A stretch of DNA of 64,000 nucleotides, taken from positions 661,032 through 725,031 of the forward strand of contig NZ_FODZ01000002.1 of assembly GCF_900110505.1 (NCBI RefSeq), given 5' to 3'. The notes beneath the pieces are model-generated. The model saw only the letters and a program-made list of their open reading frames with translations. It ran no database searches and was not told the origin of the DNA. Shown in pieces: positions 9,701 to 17,328 of this stretch (its first letter is position 1; every line of letters starts with the position of its first letter). This DNA is from Luteibacter sp. UNC138MFCol5.1 (GTDB lineage Bacteria; Pseudomonadota; Gammaproteobacteria; Xanthomonadales; Rhodanobacteraceae). The position numbers and the translations under genes were made by a program.

Positions 9701-10074
9701 TCGTTGAGCAACGGCAGCAGCACGATCGGCACGTCGCGGTGACCGCTCTGCAGACGCTCCAGGTAATCGGGCATCTGCATCATGCCGCGCATCAGCGCGG
9801 CATAGGCGTCGTCGCGATGGGCCACGCGATCGTCGATCAGCGCGGCGACCAGCTGCTCCATTTCGCCCACGACCATCGCGGCGCCGTAGAGCTCCACCAT
9901 GCGCAACGTGCCGTGGACCTGGTGAAGATCCGCGGCGCAGGTGTGCATGACGTAGGCGTCGCGAGAGTCCTCGACGTACGACTCGAGGGCCTGGCGTGCC
10001 TTGGACAGGGCGTCGTCGAGCTCGGCCTTGACCCAGTGCAGTGTGGTGAAATCGTTGTGGTCTTGAAGTCTCAC
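3787..10074 (-). CDS. chpA: ChpA, multi-HPt hybrid histidine kinase of the Pil-Chp system
   Basis: 2095-residue CheA-family kinase controlling pilus extension and retraction. Histidine phosphotransfer (HPt) motifs occur at His51 (LHQVHGTLRMV, divergent), His722 (FHTLKGSGRLVG), His929 (VHTLHGAIGMVD) and His1347 (LHTLKGSARMAGM), with a motif-less helical HPt-like segment near 440-520. Acidic linkers separate them. The kinase core follows, with the N box at His1676 (HMLRNAVAHGIE) and GVGMDVV, then a CheW domain, then a C-terminal receiver with Asp2023 (LLDIEMPRMDGYE) and an acidic pocket in VMVVDDS. Pseudomonas ChpA (about 2470 residues) carries more transfer domains, so this is a shorter version. 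The start is GTG at 10074, five bases past the pilJ stop; the ATG at 10079 runs into a stop after two codons. Confidence 0.95.
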   Translation of the reverse strand: MRLQDHNDFTTLHWVKAELDDALSKARQALESYVEDSRDAYVMHTCAADLHQVHGTLRMVELYGAAMVVGEMEQLVAALIDDRVAHRDDAYAALMRGMMQMPDYLERLQSGHRDVPIVLLPLLNDLRASRGEQSLHESALFTPNLDTLLPPAAPGASDPAMAEANRAEVAELRVRFQQQLLAWFRGQGNERQLLGMRATLDSLAARCYTIAGRRLWWIAAGVLEGLERGVLRAHEKDVRQLIGRVDRVIRELVDGGEEALLSGDSDELARKLLYYVAQAKPGSERIEELRQTYRLDGLLPQAAEVEHARGSMSGHNRALLDTVSAAIKDDLLRVKEALDLFLRRPDGDPAQLGQQTDVLDRVGDTLGMLALGVPRRVVGEQRRILGEIATGARAPDEESLLDVAGALLYVEASLDDHIERLGAEGEQVSAADLGPSPLPRSEARHILSTLMREATANTSKVKDAIVGFVESSWDHEQLAGTPELMAEIGGAMRMLGAGRPAELADGIGLFIHRELLGDRRVPNGTQMDRLADALAALEYYLEAAREHRGGLEHILDVTQQSLAELGYWPVPIDAQPAHDEAGDELGRIALDDIEAEAIAHIVLPSTSVDAGETVSSFADSFDLVDEPPTEAEIAAALPEAPAVADEDDWIEIEEEIEQEVGGTGMAEFAGFQITVDGIDDEIREIFLEETEEEIGNLRTGLANWLVEPERNDALVPIRRSFHTLKGSGRLVGARLLGEFAWKVENMLNRVLDGTIGAHDGVQALVRHAVDALPQLKAALEGDATPAAPIAAIMETADRLAMGDTAYVEDIARHSIHRVRSKVKRRVPRDTIAAVPVAGFAAYGQAPVETPVESTPEASIVPEPVEEPQASETVLAEPAFNAPSLPPVDAVLLDILRTEVGQYLNVIRAHLARAGEEALPVDDGLLRAVHTLHGAIGMVDIPVLIQVLAPLEGLVKRVRATGLPLGADGVAALTEAADLVDHVMALFDEPDPRVPDVSGLAARIAALRDEQPEATVAHILYEADPVLAEEDAEADLALDEPVASSVEVDEADAWLPEDQPEPVAPTLDEALLEDELADEAIEAAPVEAEPEEEFDELPPIDVASLEPSQSADDLTAELMASIERFEVEQPEGEVKPILTYDANEEAAWRALVGDIEGTTPVVPHDEPLPQPMSHDGEVLHTDDGMVEPRVDAEAIDETVSEEEGFLADELIAADMASTDDAAALDEPSFLEDTAADAEPAFEPVAEVTPEAEPQFEPEVEAERVDEAPVVIEDQSHEAVAEPVQTPIDEPAPALVPELSPYADIDTDLLEVFIEEGREILDHADASLASWRAEPEQAEHVTALQRDLHTLKGSARMAGMAAVGDLSHAMEALLDAVAGGQRESDRAAIEAMEVGFDRLHGMIQSIAQGRAIGLVDADIEPFARLAGAPIAPDTLTAEAYREEREAAVMVPAPAYEAPSEPEPPVLDRELPDLLPEFEEEEIQRASQEQIRVRADMLDTLVNHAGEVSIYRSRLEQQTASFRSALTEHEQTVSRLRSQLRMLEIETEAQIIARYHQEHRDTGVTSFDPLELDRFSQLQQYSRALAESVSDLVSLQTILDELTRQSENLLLQQQKVNAELQEGLMQTRMLPFDAMVPNLRRTLRQAASDVGKRAQLVVEGANGEMDRNMLDRIKAPFEHMLRNAVAHGIETPDAREAAGKNAEGTVRIQVAREATEVVVRLSDDGAGMDRDAIRAKAIERGLLRPDARVSDDQIFQLTQVPGFSTAEKVTQVAGRGVGMDVVANEIKQLGGTLAIESQKGEGTTFVMRLPFTLAVTQALIVRIGETNYAIPMTSVHGVARVEPNELAHRMADESPSFDYVGEEYAIHDLPQLLGVHVISSPDEGDIPLLLARSGDLRAAIRVDAVLGSREIVVKPVGPQVSSVPGVLGATIMGDGSVLMILDLAPLVRHGVARRAFEAEAQVPHAPRAQDEVRVKPLVMVVDDSITMRKVTGRVLERHEFEVMTAKDGVDALEKLNERVPDLMLLDIEMPRMDGYELATQMKADERLAGVPIIMITSRTGDKHRQRAFDIGVDRYIGKPYQENDLIVQINDVLGVHHG

Positions 10075-10078
10075 CGCA

Positions 10079-12112
10079 TCAGCCCGGCAGCTTGAAGTTC
10101 GCGACGGAAAGGCGCAGGTCGTTCGCGAGCTGGGCCAGGTTGCCGATCGATTCGGCCGTCTGGCTCGCGCCGAGCGACGTCTGCGACGTGATCTCCTGGA
10201 TGACGTTCATGGTGGCCGACGTATCCGTCGCCGCGGCCGACTGCTGGCGCGCGGCGGCCGAGATGTTCTGAATCAGCGCCGAAAGATCGTTCGAAACGCG
10301 CTCGATGTCGCCCAGCGCCGTGCCCGCGTCTTCCGCGAGACGGGCGCCCGCCACCACTTCCGCGGTGGTCTGTTCCATCGAGCTGACCGCCTCGTTGGTA
10401 TCGGACTGAATCGTCTGCACCAGCGTTTCGATTCGCTTGGTCGCGCTCGCCGAACGTTCGGCGAGGCGCTGCACTTCGTCCGCGACGACCGCGAAGCCGC
10501 GGCCCGCCTCACCCGCCGACGCGGCCTGGATGGCCGCGTTCAGCGCGAGGATGTTCGTCTGCTCGGCGATGTCGTTGATGAGTTCCACGATCGAGCCGAT
10601 CTCCTGCGACGATTCGCCGAGGCGCTTGATTCGCTTGGAGGTCTCCTGGATCTGGTCGCGAATCGAGTCCATGCCCTGGATCGTCTCGCGCACCACTTCC
10701 GCGCCGCGCGACGCGATCTGCACGGAGCGCTGCGCCACGTCGGCCGACTCGGCCGAATCCTTCGACACCGTGTCCATCGAGGTCGCGATCTGGTTGATCG
10801 CGGACGTCGCGGAGGTGATCTGCTGCGCCTGCTGTTCCGCCGCGTCGGCGAGGTGCATGGCGGTCGCCTGCGTTTCCTGGGCCGCCGCGGAGACGCGCAC
10901 GGCCGTCTCGTTGATGGTGGTGACGAGGTTGCGCATCTCGTCCACGGCGGAGTTCATGGCGTCCGCGATGGCGCCCGTGATGTCTTCCGTCACGGTGGCC
11001 TTGATGGTCAGGTCGCCTTCGGCGAGCGTGCCCATCTCGTCCAGCAACCGCATGATCGCGGTCTGGTTGCGCTGGTTCAGTTCCGAGGTGGTCTCGAAGC
11101 GGCGGCGCTGGTCGCGCACGAGGTTGTAGACGAGCAGCAGCGCGAAGAGCACCGCGCCGATGGCTCCGAGCAGGCCCCACCACACGTTCGGGAACAGGCG
11201 GGTCAGCGGCAGCTTGGCGATCTGGTCGGCGGACTCGTTCGCGCGGAGCAGCACCGTTTGCGAATCGAGGGAGGCCTGGTTGCCCGCGCGCTTCACGTCC
11301 TGCAGGTTCGGCGAGGCGGCGACCAGCTGGCCGACGGGATCGACCAGGTCGCCCCACGACGTCTGCATGCCTTCGAGGATCTTGCGGGCGTTCGCGTCGC
11401 TGATCGCGCGCACGCCGCCATCCGGATTGCCGTCCACGAGGCCCTTGAGCACGGCGCCGTACAGCTGCGCGTCGCGCGAGAGGCCGTCGGCCGCGGACTG
11501 CGCACCGTCGCCGCCCTGCAGGATCTCCTGCACGCGGCGGATCATGCGGTCGGCCATGAGCATCCAGCGCGCGATGGTGAAGGTCTGCTCCACCGAGGCG
11601 TTCTTCTGCTGGACGATGTTGAGCACCTCGTCGGTGCGGGCGTTGAGCAGCGGCATCTGCCGGGAGAACAGGTCCGCGCGTTCGCCCGAGGACAGCACGA
11701 GGTCCTTGTTCGAGAGGATCTTGCCGATATCGGCATCCAGCTGGTGCCAGGCGTTGGCGAGCGCGCCGATCGCGCGGCCGGACTGGGTGGCGTTGTCGTC
11801 GGCGTAGGCGGGCATGCCGCTCTTCTCGTCGCCCTTGACCAGGCGCTGCACGGCCGAATCGATGGTATTGCGCGTGGCCGACAGTTCGCGGAAGGAATCG
11901 CGGTTGCCGTCGGACGCCTCGAGGGCGTACTTCGCGGTCTGCTGCGAAAGCACCTGCACCTGGGTCGTCAGCGCGATGGCTTCGCGATCCTCGCCGTTCT
12001 TGTTGTTCAGCCACCAGAAGTCGACCGACGCCAAACCGATCGCCAGGAGCAGGAACACGATGACGATCGTGTAGCCACGTTCCCGGCCTGCGCCGCCTGC
12101 TGTCGTGCTCAT
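10079..12112 (-). CDS. pilJ: PilJ, methyl-accepting chemoreceptor for type IV pili
   Basis: 677-residue inner-membrane receptor. TM1 is near residues 14-34 ([20 protein letters not shown]), a periplasmic helical sensor follows, TM2 lies near 310-332, then HAMP and the signalling coiled coil with the conserved hairpin ([20 protein letters not shown], about 535-555). PilJ senses pilus attachment or PilA status and feeds ChpA through PilI. I start at the ATG at 12112 because GAGGTGGAT directly precedes it; an in-frame ATG 20 codons upstream would add an Arg-rich stretch and lacks a ribosome site. The 177 bases between pilI and pilJ hold nothing I recognise. No pilK methyltransferase gene lies between pilJ and chpA. 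Confidence 0.93.
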   Translation of the reverse strand: MSTTAGGAGRERGYTIVIVFLLLAIGLASVDFWWLNNKNGEDREAIALTTQVQVLSQQTAKYALEASDGNRDSFRELSATRNTIDSAVQRLVKGDEKSGMPAYADDNATQSGRAIGALANAWHQLDADIGKILSNKDLVLSSGERADLFSRQMPLLNARTDEVLNIVQQKNASVEQTFTIARWMLMADRMIRRVQEILQGGDGAQSAADGLSRDAQLYGAVLKGLVDGNPDGGVRAISDANARKILEGMQTSWGDLVDPVGQLVAASPNLQDVKRAGNQASLDSQTVLLRANESADQIAKLPLTRLFPNVWWGLLGAIGAVLFALLLVYNLVRDQRRRFETTSELNQRNQTAIMRLLDEMGTLAEGDLTIKATVTEDITGAIADAMNSAVDEMRNLVTTINETAVRVSAAAQETQATAMHLADAAEQQAQQITSATSAINQIATSMDTVSKDSAESADVAQRSVQIASRGAEVVRETIQGMDSIRDQIQETSKRIKRLGESSQEIGSIVELINDIAEQTNILALNAAIQAASAGEAGRGFAVVADEVQRLAERSASATKRIETLVQTIQSDTNEAVSSMEQTTAEVVAGARLAEDAGTALGDIERVSNDLSALIQNISAAARQQSAAATDTSATMNVIQEITSQTSLGASQTAESIGNLAQLANDLRLSVANFKLPG

Positions 12113-12289
12113 ATCCACCTCATCCAAACCTGGCAAAACCAGCCGCCGTCGCCTCGACGAGGTCGCCGGCATGACGAAACGGTCGTAACGACCGCCCCTC
12201 CGTTCCCATCGCGCGGACGGCTCGGACCGCCGCGCCCATCCTGTGAGGGGACCGGCCGGACGACCGTTCCCCTTCCCCCTGGAGACGCC

Positions 12290-12835
12290 TTACAGCGCCG
12301 CCTGCCGGAAATCCGGCGCACTAACCAGACGGCTCATGCTGAACAACCCGAACGCCTGCTCGCCCAGCTGGACATTGCCGGTGACGAAACGCGCCAGGCG
12401 CGGATCGCGCTCGTCCTCGCCGGTGCCGCGCTGCTCGTCGTCCATCGTACGCTGGCCGAACACCTCGTCCACGAGCAGTCCGACCGTGCCGCCGTGCTGG
12501 CGCACCAGCAGCAGGCGGGTGCGCTCCGACGAAGGCGTCCGCTCGTCGAAGAGGAACCGGCCCAGATCGATCGCCGGCACCAGGTTGCCGCGGACGTTCG
12601 CCACGCCCATCAGCCAGGGCTGCGTGCCCGGCACGTTGGTGAGCGGCGGGACGGCCAGCAGTTCGTTGATCTCCTCGATGCCGCTGACGAACGCGCGGCG
12701 TCCGACGCGGAAACCGATGCCACGCCACAGGCCGAGCGATTCGACGCGCTCCGGCGCGTCGGCCGAATGGGCGAGACACGCGCGCTCGTAACGGGCCAGC
12801 AGCTCGAAAGGCGAAAGGGTCGCGATCTCGCTCAT
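12290..12835 (-). CDS. pilI: PilI, CheW-like coupling protein
   Basis: 181 residues, a single CheW domain (WRGIGFRVGRRAFVSGIEEI, then PWLMGVANVRGNLVPAIDL and GLLVDEVFGQR). Couples PilJ to ChpA in the membrane-associated array. It starts 7 bases after the pilH stop, so the two are co-transcribed. Confidence 0.92.
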   Translation of the reverse strand: MSEIATLSPFELLARYERACLAHSADAPERVESLGLWRGIGFRVGRRAFVSGIEEINELLAVPPLTNVPGTQPWLMGVANVRGNLVPAIDLGRFLFDERTPSSERTRLLLVRQHGGTVGLLVDEVFGQRTMDDEQRGTGEDERDPRLARFVTGNVQLGEQAFGLFSMSRLVSAPDFRQAAL

Positions 12836-12842
12836 GGCCGCC

Positions 12843-13217
12843 TCAGTGCGTCTTGTTCGGCAGGAGGTTGGCGATGGTGGCGAGCAGTTCCTTCTCGTTC
12901 ACCGGCTTGGTGATGAAGGCCTTCGCACCCTGCCGCAGACCCCACACGCGATCCGTTTCCATGGATTTGGTGGTGATCATGACCACGGGCACGTCCGCCG
13001 TCGCCGGATCGCGGCTCAGCGTTCGGGTGGCCTGGAAGCCGTTCATGCCGGGCATGATGACGTCCATGATCACGAGGTCGGGCTTGGCCGCGCGGATGCG
13101 GTCGATGCCGGCCTCGGCGTTGTCCACGCTCGCAACGGAGAAACCCGCCTTCTCGAGCAACGTGGTGAACACGCGGACGTCGGTGGGCGAGTCGTCGATG
13201 ATGAGAATATTTGCCAC
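12843..13217 (-). CDS. pilH: PilH, single-domain response regulator
   Basis: 124-residue CheY-like receiver: acidic pocket in ILIIDDSPTD, phospho-acceptor Asp in LVIMDVIMPGMNGF, switch Thr in VVMITTK and conserved Lys in FITKPVNEKE. In Pseudomonas PilH opposes or drains phosphate from PilG and promotes PilT-linked retraction. The start is a GTG at 13217, preceded by AGGGGGACGT. Confidence 0.92.
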   Translation of the reverse strand: MANILIIDDSPTDVRVFTTLLEKAGFSVASVDNAEAGIDRIRAAKPDLVIMDVIMPGMNGFQATRTLSRDPATADVPVVMITTKSMETDRVWGLRQGAKAFITKPVNEKELLATIANLLPNKTH

Positions 13218-13252
13218 ACGTCCCCCTGGACGCCTTGAAGCCGTGATGAAGG

Positions 13253-13654
13253 TCAGCTCGCCTTCGCGTAACGATGGATCGCGCCGAGGAGTTCGTCGCG
13301 GGTGAAGGGCTTGGTCAGGTACTGCTCCGCGCCGACGATGCGCCCGCGCGCCTTGTCGAACAGGCCGTCCTTCGAGGACAGCATGATCACGGGCGTGCCG
13401 CGGAAGTGGGCGTTGTTCTTGATCAGCGCGCAGGTCTGGTAGCCGTCCAGCCTCGGCATCATGATGTCGACGAAGATGATGTTCGGCTTCTGGTCGGAAA
13501 TCTTGGCCAGCGCCTCGAAGCCGTCGACCGCGGTGAGCACGTCGCAGCCTTCCTTCTTCAGCAGCGTCTCCGCCGTGCGTCGGATGGTTTTCGAATCGTC
13601 GATGACCATGACCCGCAAGCCGGCCAGGTCGTTACCGCGTCCGTTTTCGTTCAC
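13253..13654 (-). CDS. pilG: PilG, single-domain response regulator
   Basis: Receiver protein of 133 residues with the highly conserved PilG core (VMVIDDSKTIRRTAETLLKK, then IIFVDIMMPRLDGYQTCALI and YLTKPFTRDELLGAI). Phospho-PilG promotes pilus extension and cAMP signalling in Pseudomonas. The start is uncertain: I choose the GTG at 13654 (ACGGGGGCGTA upstream, giving NENGRGNDLAGL as leader), but GTG 13675 or TTG 13687 are in frame. First gene of the operon; the divergent gap to gshB (13655-13915) must hold its promoter, though I could not pick convincing -35/-10 boxes. Confidence 0.9.
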   Translation of the reverse strand: MNENGRGNDLAGLRVMVIDDSKTIRRTAETLLKKEGCDVLTAVDGFEALAKISDQKPNIIFVDIMMPRLDGYQTCALIKNNAHFRGTPVIMLSSKDGLFDKARGRIVGAEQYLTKPFTRDELLGAIHRYAKAS

Positions 13655-13915
13655 TACGCCCCCGTCACCACGCACAAAAAACCGCAAATCCCCTCGCAGG
13701 ATAGCCGGTTTTGCACCGGTCGTTCCGTGCGCCAGGTCGATGTCCGGGACGGCGACGTCCCGGCGGCACGCTCTTTGGCGTTCCTCCCGTTCGCTGTTTA
13801 ATGGTTGGCCCCTGTCCCGTCAAGATGAATTGTTCTTAAAGGCCGCCTTCACATTCCCGAACGGGCCCCGCCTTCACTAGACTTGACCCCTTTCCTGCCT
13901 TTCGGGACCCGCCCC

Positions 13916-14857
13916 ATGCCGCTTTCCGTCGCCGTCCTGATGGACCCCATCCGCGCCATCAAGATCGCCAAGGACACCACGTTCGCCATGCTGCTGGAGG
14001 CCTCCCGCCGGGGCCACGCCCTTCTCTACATGGAACAGGGCGATCTGGCGCTGCGTGGCGGCGAGGCCTGGGCGCGCCTGCGCCCGCTCACGGTCAAGGA
14101 GGACCCATCGGGCTGGTTCACCCTGGGGGAGCCGCAGTGGCGCCCGCTGGCCGAGGTCGACATCGTGCTGGCCCGCAAGGATCCCCCGGTGGACGCCCAG
14201 TTCATCTATGACACGATGGTGCTGGAGCGTGCCCAGCGCGTCGGCTGCAAGGTGATCAACGATCCGCGGTCGCTGCGCGACTGCAACGAGAAGATCTTCT
14301 CGCTCGACTTCCCGCAATGCATCGTCCCGACCCTGTTGTCGCGCGACAAGGCGGAGCTCAAGGCATTCCTCGAGGAACATCGCCAGGCCGTGATCAAGCC
14401 GCTTGACGGCATGGGCGGCCGCGGCATCTTCAAGGTCGCTGCGGGCGACAGCAATGTGAACTCGATGCTCGAGACCCTGCTGGACGGTGGCCGCGCCCTG
14501 ACAGTGGCCCAGAAATACATCCCCGAGATCACCTCCGGCGACAAGCGGATCCTGCTGATCGACGGCGAGCCCGTGCCGTATGCGCTCGCGCGCATTCCGC
14601 AAGGGGACGAGTTCCGCGGCAACCTCGCCGCCGGCGGCAAGGGCGAGGGCATTCCCCTCTCCGACCGCGACCGCTGGATCGCCGCCCAGGTCGGCCCGGA
14701 GCTGGTGCGCCGCGGCCTGCGTTTCGTCGGCCTCGATGTCATCGGCGATTACCTGACCGAGATCAACGTCACATCTCCGACGGGGGTCCGCGAACTCGAC
14801 GCGCGGTTCGGCATTAACATCGCGGGGCTGCTGTTCGACGCGATCGAGGCCCGATGA
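13916..14857 (+). CDS. gshB: Glutathione synthetase
   Basis: 313 residues, normal length. ATP-grasp ligase joining gamma-glutamylcysteine and glycine to form glutathione in the cytoplasm. Diagnostic stretches: VLMDPIRAIKIAKDTTFAML at the N-terminus, VIKPLDGMGGRGIF (ATP-grasp loop) and EINVTSPTGVRELD near the C-terminus. I start at ATG 13916, which matches the family N-terminus (PLSVAVLMDPI), rather than an in-frame codon 11 positions earlier. The stop overlaps the next gene by 4 bases; the same gshB-tonB pair lies beside pilGHIJ in Pseudomonas. Confidence 0.95.
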   Translation: MPLSVAVLMDPIRAIKIAKDTTFAMLLEASRRGHALLYMEQGDLALRGGEAWARLRPLTVKEDPSGWFTLGEPQWRPLAEVDIVLARKDPPVDAQFIYDTMVLERAQRVGCKVINDPRSLRDCNEKIFSLDFPQCIVPTLLSRDKAELKAFLEEHRQAVIKPLDGMGGRGIFKVAAGDSNVNSMLETLLDGGRALTVAQKYIPEITSGDKRILLIDGEPVPYALARIPQGDEFRGNLAAGGKGEGIPLSDRDRWIAAQVGPELVRRGLRFVGLDVIGDYLTEINVTSPTGVRELDARFGINIAGLLFDAIEAR

Positions 14858-15714
14858 CGACCCGCACCACCGGCGCCGACCTGTTCGGCGCGACCCTGCT
14901 GTTCTCCCTGCTCCTGCACGGCGTCGTCATCCTCGGCATCACCTTCGAGATGGAGAAGCCGCGTCCCGCCGTGCCCACGCTGGACGTGACGCTCGTGGAC
15001 GTCGCGAACCAGGAGGCCCCGGACAAGGCCGATTTCCTGGCGCAGGCGAATAACGCGGGCGGTGGGGACCAGGAAAAGGCGGCACGCCCCTCGGAACCGG
15101 TGTCGGGTCTCCTGCCCACGCCGGTGGCGCACGGTGCGGCCGAGCCGAAGGAAGCGCAGGCACCGGCACCCCGTGAGGCGGTCCCGGAACAGCTGCTGAC
15201 GACCTCCGGCGAGACCGCCTTCGCGGTCGACACGTCGCGCAAGGACAGCGAACGGAAGGAGCGCCCCCTCCCGGTCTCCGACGAGGAGGTGCAGCGGCGC
15301 GAGGAAATGGCGCGGCTCGCCGCCGAGGTACGCGAGCAGTCGCAGGCCTACGCCAAGCGCCCGAAGAAGAAATTCATCTCCTCGAACACACGCGAGTACG
15401 TCTACGCCGCCTATATGAAAGGCTGGGTCGGCCGCGTGGAGCGGGTCGGCAACCTGAACTACCCGGACGAGGCACGTCGCCAGGGGGTCTACGGCGAACT
15501 GGTGCTCACCGTCGGGCTCAACCGCGACGGCTCGATCAAGAGCATGGACGTCATCAAGAGCTCCGGCCACAAGCTGCTGGACGACGCCGCGCAGCGGATC
15601 GTGCGCCTCGCGGCGCCCTTCCCCGCGCTCCCACCGGACAAGACCCGGGTGGACGAACTCTACATCACGCGCACATGGCAGTTCCTGCCGGGCAATGTGC
15701 TGCGTAATTACTAG
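14854..15714 (+). CDS. TonB-family energy transducer linked to pilus genes
   Basis: 286 residues with a single N-terminal membrane anchor (about 10-32, LFGATLLFSLLLHGVVILGI), a long periplasmic Pro/Ala/Glu-rich span and a C-terminal TonB domain (about 195-286, NYPDEARRQGVYGELVLTVG). TonB proteins transmit the ExbBD proton-motive signal to outer-membrane receptors. In Pseudomonas the gene in this position (tonB3) is needed for twitching motility and pilus assembly, so a Pil-related role is likely by synteny. No exbB/exbD lies nearby. ATG overlaps the gshB stop (ATGA). Confidence 0.88.
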   Translation: MTTRTTGADLFGATLLFSLLLHGVVILGITFEMEKPRPAVPTLDVTLVDVANQEAPDKADFLAQANNAGGGDQEKAARPSEPVSGLLPTPVAHGAAEPKEAQAPAPREAVPEQLLTTSGETAFAVDTSRKDSERKERPLPVSDEEVQRREEMARLAAEVREQSQAYAKRPKKKFISSNTREYVYAAYMKGWVGRVERVGNLNYPDEARRQGVYGELVLTVGLNRDGSIKSMDVIKSSGHKLLDDAAQRIVRLAAPFPALPPDKTRVDELYITRTWQFLPGNVLRNY

Positions 15715-15744
15715 GGCCGCGGTTCCTCGAGAAGCCGGATCTTC

Positions 15745-15813
15745 TGTGGGAGCGCGCTTGCGCGCGAAGGGTGCTTGCCGCGAGCACCCTTCGCGCGCAA
15801 GCGCGCTCCCACA
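15745..15813. repeat. Inverted REP pair (31-bp perfect arms)
   Basis: Arms 15745-15775 and 15783-15813 are perfect inverted complements around a 7-base loop (TGCCGCG). Each arm contains GTGGGAGC-GCGCTTGCGC-GCGAA followed by GGGTGCT. Lies between the convergent stops of the TonB-family gene and the small secreted protein, where it may also stabilise or end both transcripts. Confidence 0.85.
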
Positions 15814-15844
15814 ACAGCATTTTCATTTTCCGGGAAGTGGGCCC

Positions 15845-16168
15845 TCAACGGGGCAGCAGCTGATCGGCCTCGCTCACGTAGGCCTTGTTCGCCTTGCGGT
15901 CCCAGACGCAGAGCTCGCGGCCGGGCCGGTTGTTCATGTGCTTCTGCGGGTATCGGCCGGCCAGTACCAGCGCGGTCACCGGCACGCGGTCGTCGTACTG
16001 GATCGGGCCGCCGACCGGCTTGACGTCCTTCAGCCCGCTCGCCGCCACGCAGGCGCGCGTCAGCCGTTGGTTGTAGTCCTTCCAGGCGTCGGGCGACGAG
16101 GCCAGGGCCGCGCCCGAAAATGCCATCGCCGCGACGACAAAACCCTTTGCAAACATGCGCTTCCTCAT
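15845..16168 (-). CDS. Small secreted hypothetical protein
   Basis: 107 residues. A classical signal peptide (MRKRMFAKGFVVAAMAFSGA, cleavage after ALA near residue 23) precedes about 84 mature residues with two Cys (RACVAASG, RELCVWD), which could form one disulphide in the periplasm. I start at ATG 16168 because GGAGGAAAGCCG precedes it; a start nine codons earlier would weaken the signal peptide. Single-gene unit, convergent with the TonB-family gene. Family not recognised. Confidence 0.75.
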   Translation of the reverse strand: MRKRMFAKGFVVAAMAFSGAALASSPDAWKDYNQRLTRACVAASGLKDVKPVGGPIQYDDRVPVTALVLAGRYPQKHMNNRPGRELCVWDRKANKAYVSEADQLLPR

Positions 16169-16259
16169 CGGCTTTCCTCCTATGATCCGGTCCACACGGT
16201 AAGCATCGCCGGCTGAACGTTCGCGTACGACAGACAGCGGGAGCGGCTACAATGCGGCC

Positions 16260-16826
16260 ATGACGTTCGCCAACACCTTCGCCGGCCAATTCCTGATCGC
16301 GATGCCCTCGCTCGCGGAGCCGCCTTTCGCCCGCGGTGTCGCCTTTCTCTGCCAGCACGGCGAAGACGGCGCGGTCGGCCTCCTGATCAACCAGATCTCG
16401 GAATACCGCCTCGGCGACGTCCTCGCCCAGATGAAGCTTCCCTGCGACGATCCGGAGATCGCCGACAACCCCGTCCTGATCGGCGGACCCGTGCAGCAGG
16501 AGCGCGGCTTCGTGCTCCATCGCGAGCCGGGACACTGGGATTCCAGCTATCGCGTCAACGAAGACTGGTCCGTCACCACGTCGAGGGACATCCTCGTGGC
16601 CATGGCCAAGGGCGAAGGCCCGCGACGCGCCATCGTCACGCTCGGGTACGCGGGCTGGGAGGCCGGTCAGCTCGAGCAGGAAGTGATGGACAACGCCTGG
16701 CTCACGACGCGTGCCGACGAGCGCATCGTTTTCGACACCCCGCTCGAAGAGCGCTGGTTCGCCGCGACGAAGAAGATGGGCGTGCGCGACCCGTCGCAGT
16801 TGACCGGCTACGCCGGCCACGCCTGA
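16260..16826 (+). CDS. algH: YqgE/AlgH family protein
   Basis: 188 residues, full length for the family. Hallmarks are GQFLIAMPSLAEPPFARGVA at the N-terminus, GAVGLLINQ, and NPVLIGGPVQQERGFVLH. The family has no settled biochemical function; it is almost always next to ruvX/yqgF, as here, with 13 bases between the genes. A TACAAT hexamer at 16248-16253 lies only 7 bases before the ATG, so transcription may begin at or very near the start codon; this is an inference from spacing. Confidence 0.93.
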   Translation: MTFANTFAGQFLIAMPSLAEPPFARGVAFLCQHGEDGAVGLLINQISEYRLGDVLAQMKLPCDDPEIADNPVLIGGPVQQERGFVLHREPGHWDSSYRVNEDWSVTTSRDILVAMAKGEGPRRAIVTLGYAGWEAGQLEQEVMDNAWLTTRADERIVFDTPLEERWFAATKKMGVRDPSQLTGYAGHA

Positions 16827-16839
16827 CGCCGCCGGTACC

Positions 16840-17256
16840 ATGAGCTGCCTGTTCGGGTTCGATGTCGGCACGAAGATCGTGGGCGTCGCCGTCGGCAATC
16901 GCCTCACGGGTACCGCCCGTGCGCTCGCCGCGATACCCGTGCGCGACGGCCAGCCCGACTGGCAGGCGCTCGACACCCTTCGCCGCGAATGGTTGCCGGC
17001 CGAACTCGTCGTGGGCCTGCCGCTGGACAACGAGGGCAAGGAACAGCCGATGACGAAGACGGCGCGACGCTTCGCCGAGAGCATCGGCGCGCGTTACGCC
17101 CTGCCGGTGGCGTTCGCCGACGAGCGCATGAGCTCCCAGGAAGCCGCACGGCGTTTCGCGGCCGGTCGGGCGGCGGGCACGCGCAAGCGCTCCGACGCGA
17201 AGTCGATCGACGCCGAAGCCGCGGCCGTCATCCTGGAAAGCTACCTCGTATCGTGA
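16840..17256 (+). CDS. ruvX: RuvX/YqgF, RNase H-fold nuclease
   Basis: 138 residues, normal length. N-terminal GFDVGTKIVGVAVGN is the RNase H-fold first strand with its catalytic Asp; VVGLPLDNEGKEQPM and ADERMSSQEAARRF carry the other conserved acidic and substrate-binding positions. The family acts in 16S rRNA 5' pre-processing and has been proposed as a Holliday-junction resolvase. Middle gene of algH-ruvX-pyrB. Confidence 0.93.
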   Translation: MSCLFGFDVGTKIVGVAVGNRLTGTARALAAIPVRDGQPDWQALDTLRREWLPAELVVGLPLDNEGKEQPMTKTARRFAESIGARYALPVAFADERMSSQEAARRFAAGRAAGTRKRSDAKSIDAEAAAVILESYLVS

Positions 17257-17328
17257 TTCCGCGCGTTCCGTGTATCGTCCCCCGCATCGCATCCGAATCC
17301 GAACCGTTCCCTTCCGTTTGAGGACGTC

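Noticed and set aside
12113..12172. N-terminal extension of PilJ by 20 residues.
   Set aside because: The extension is Arg-rich and lacks a ribosome site, whereas ATG 12112 has GAGGTGGAT and the TM1 spacing of PilJ.
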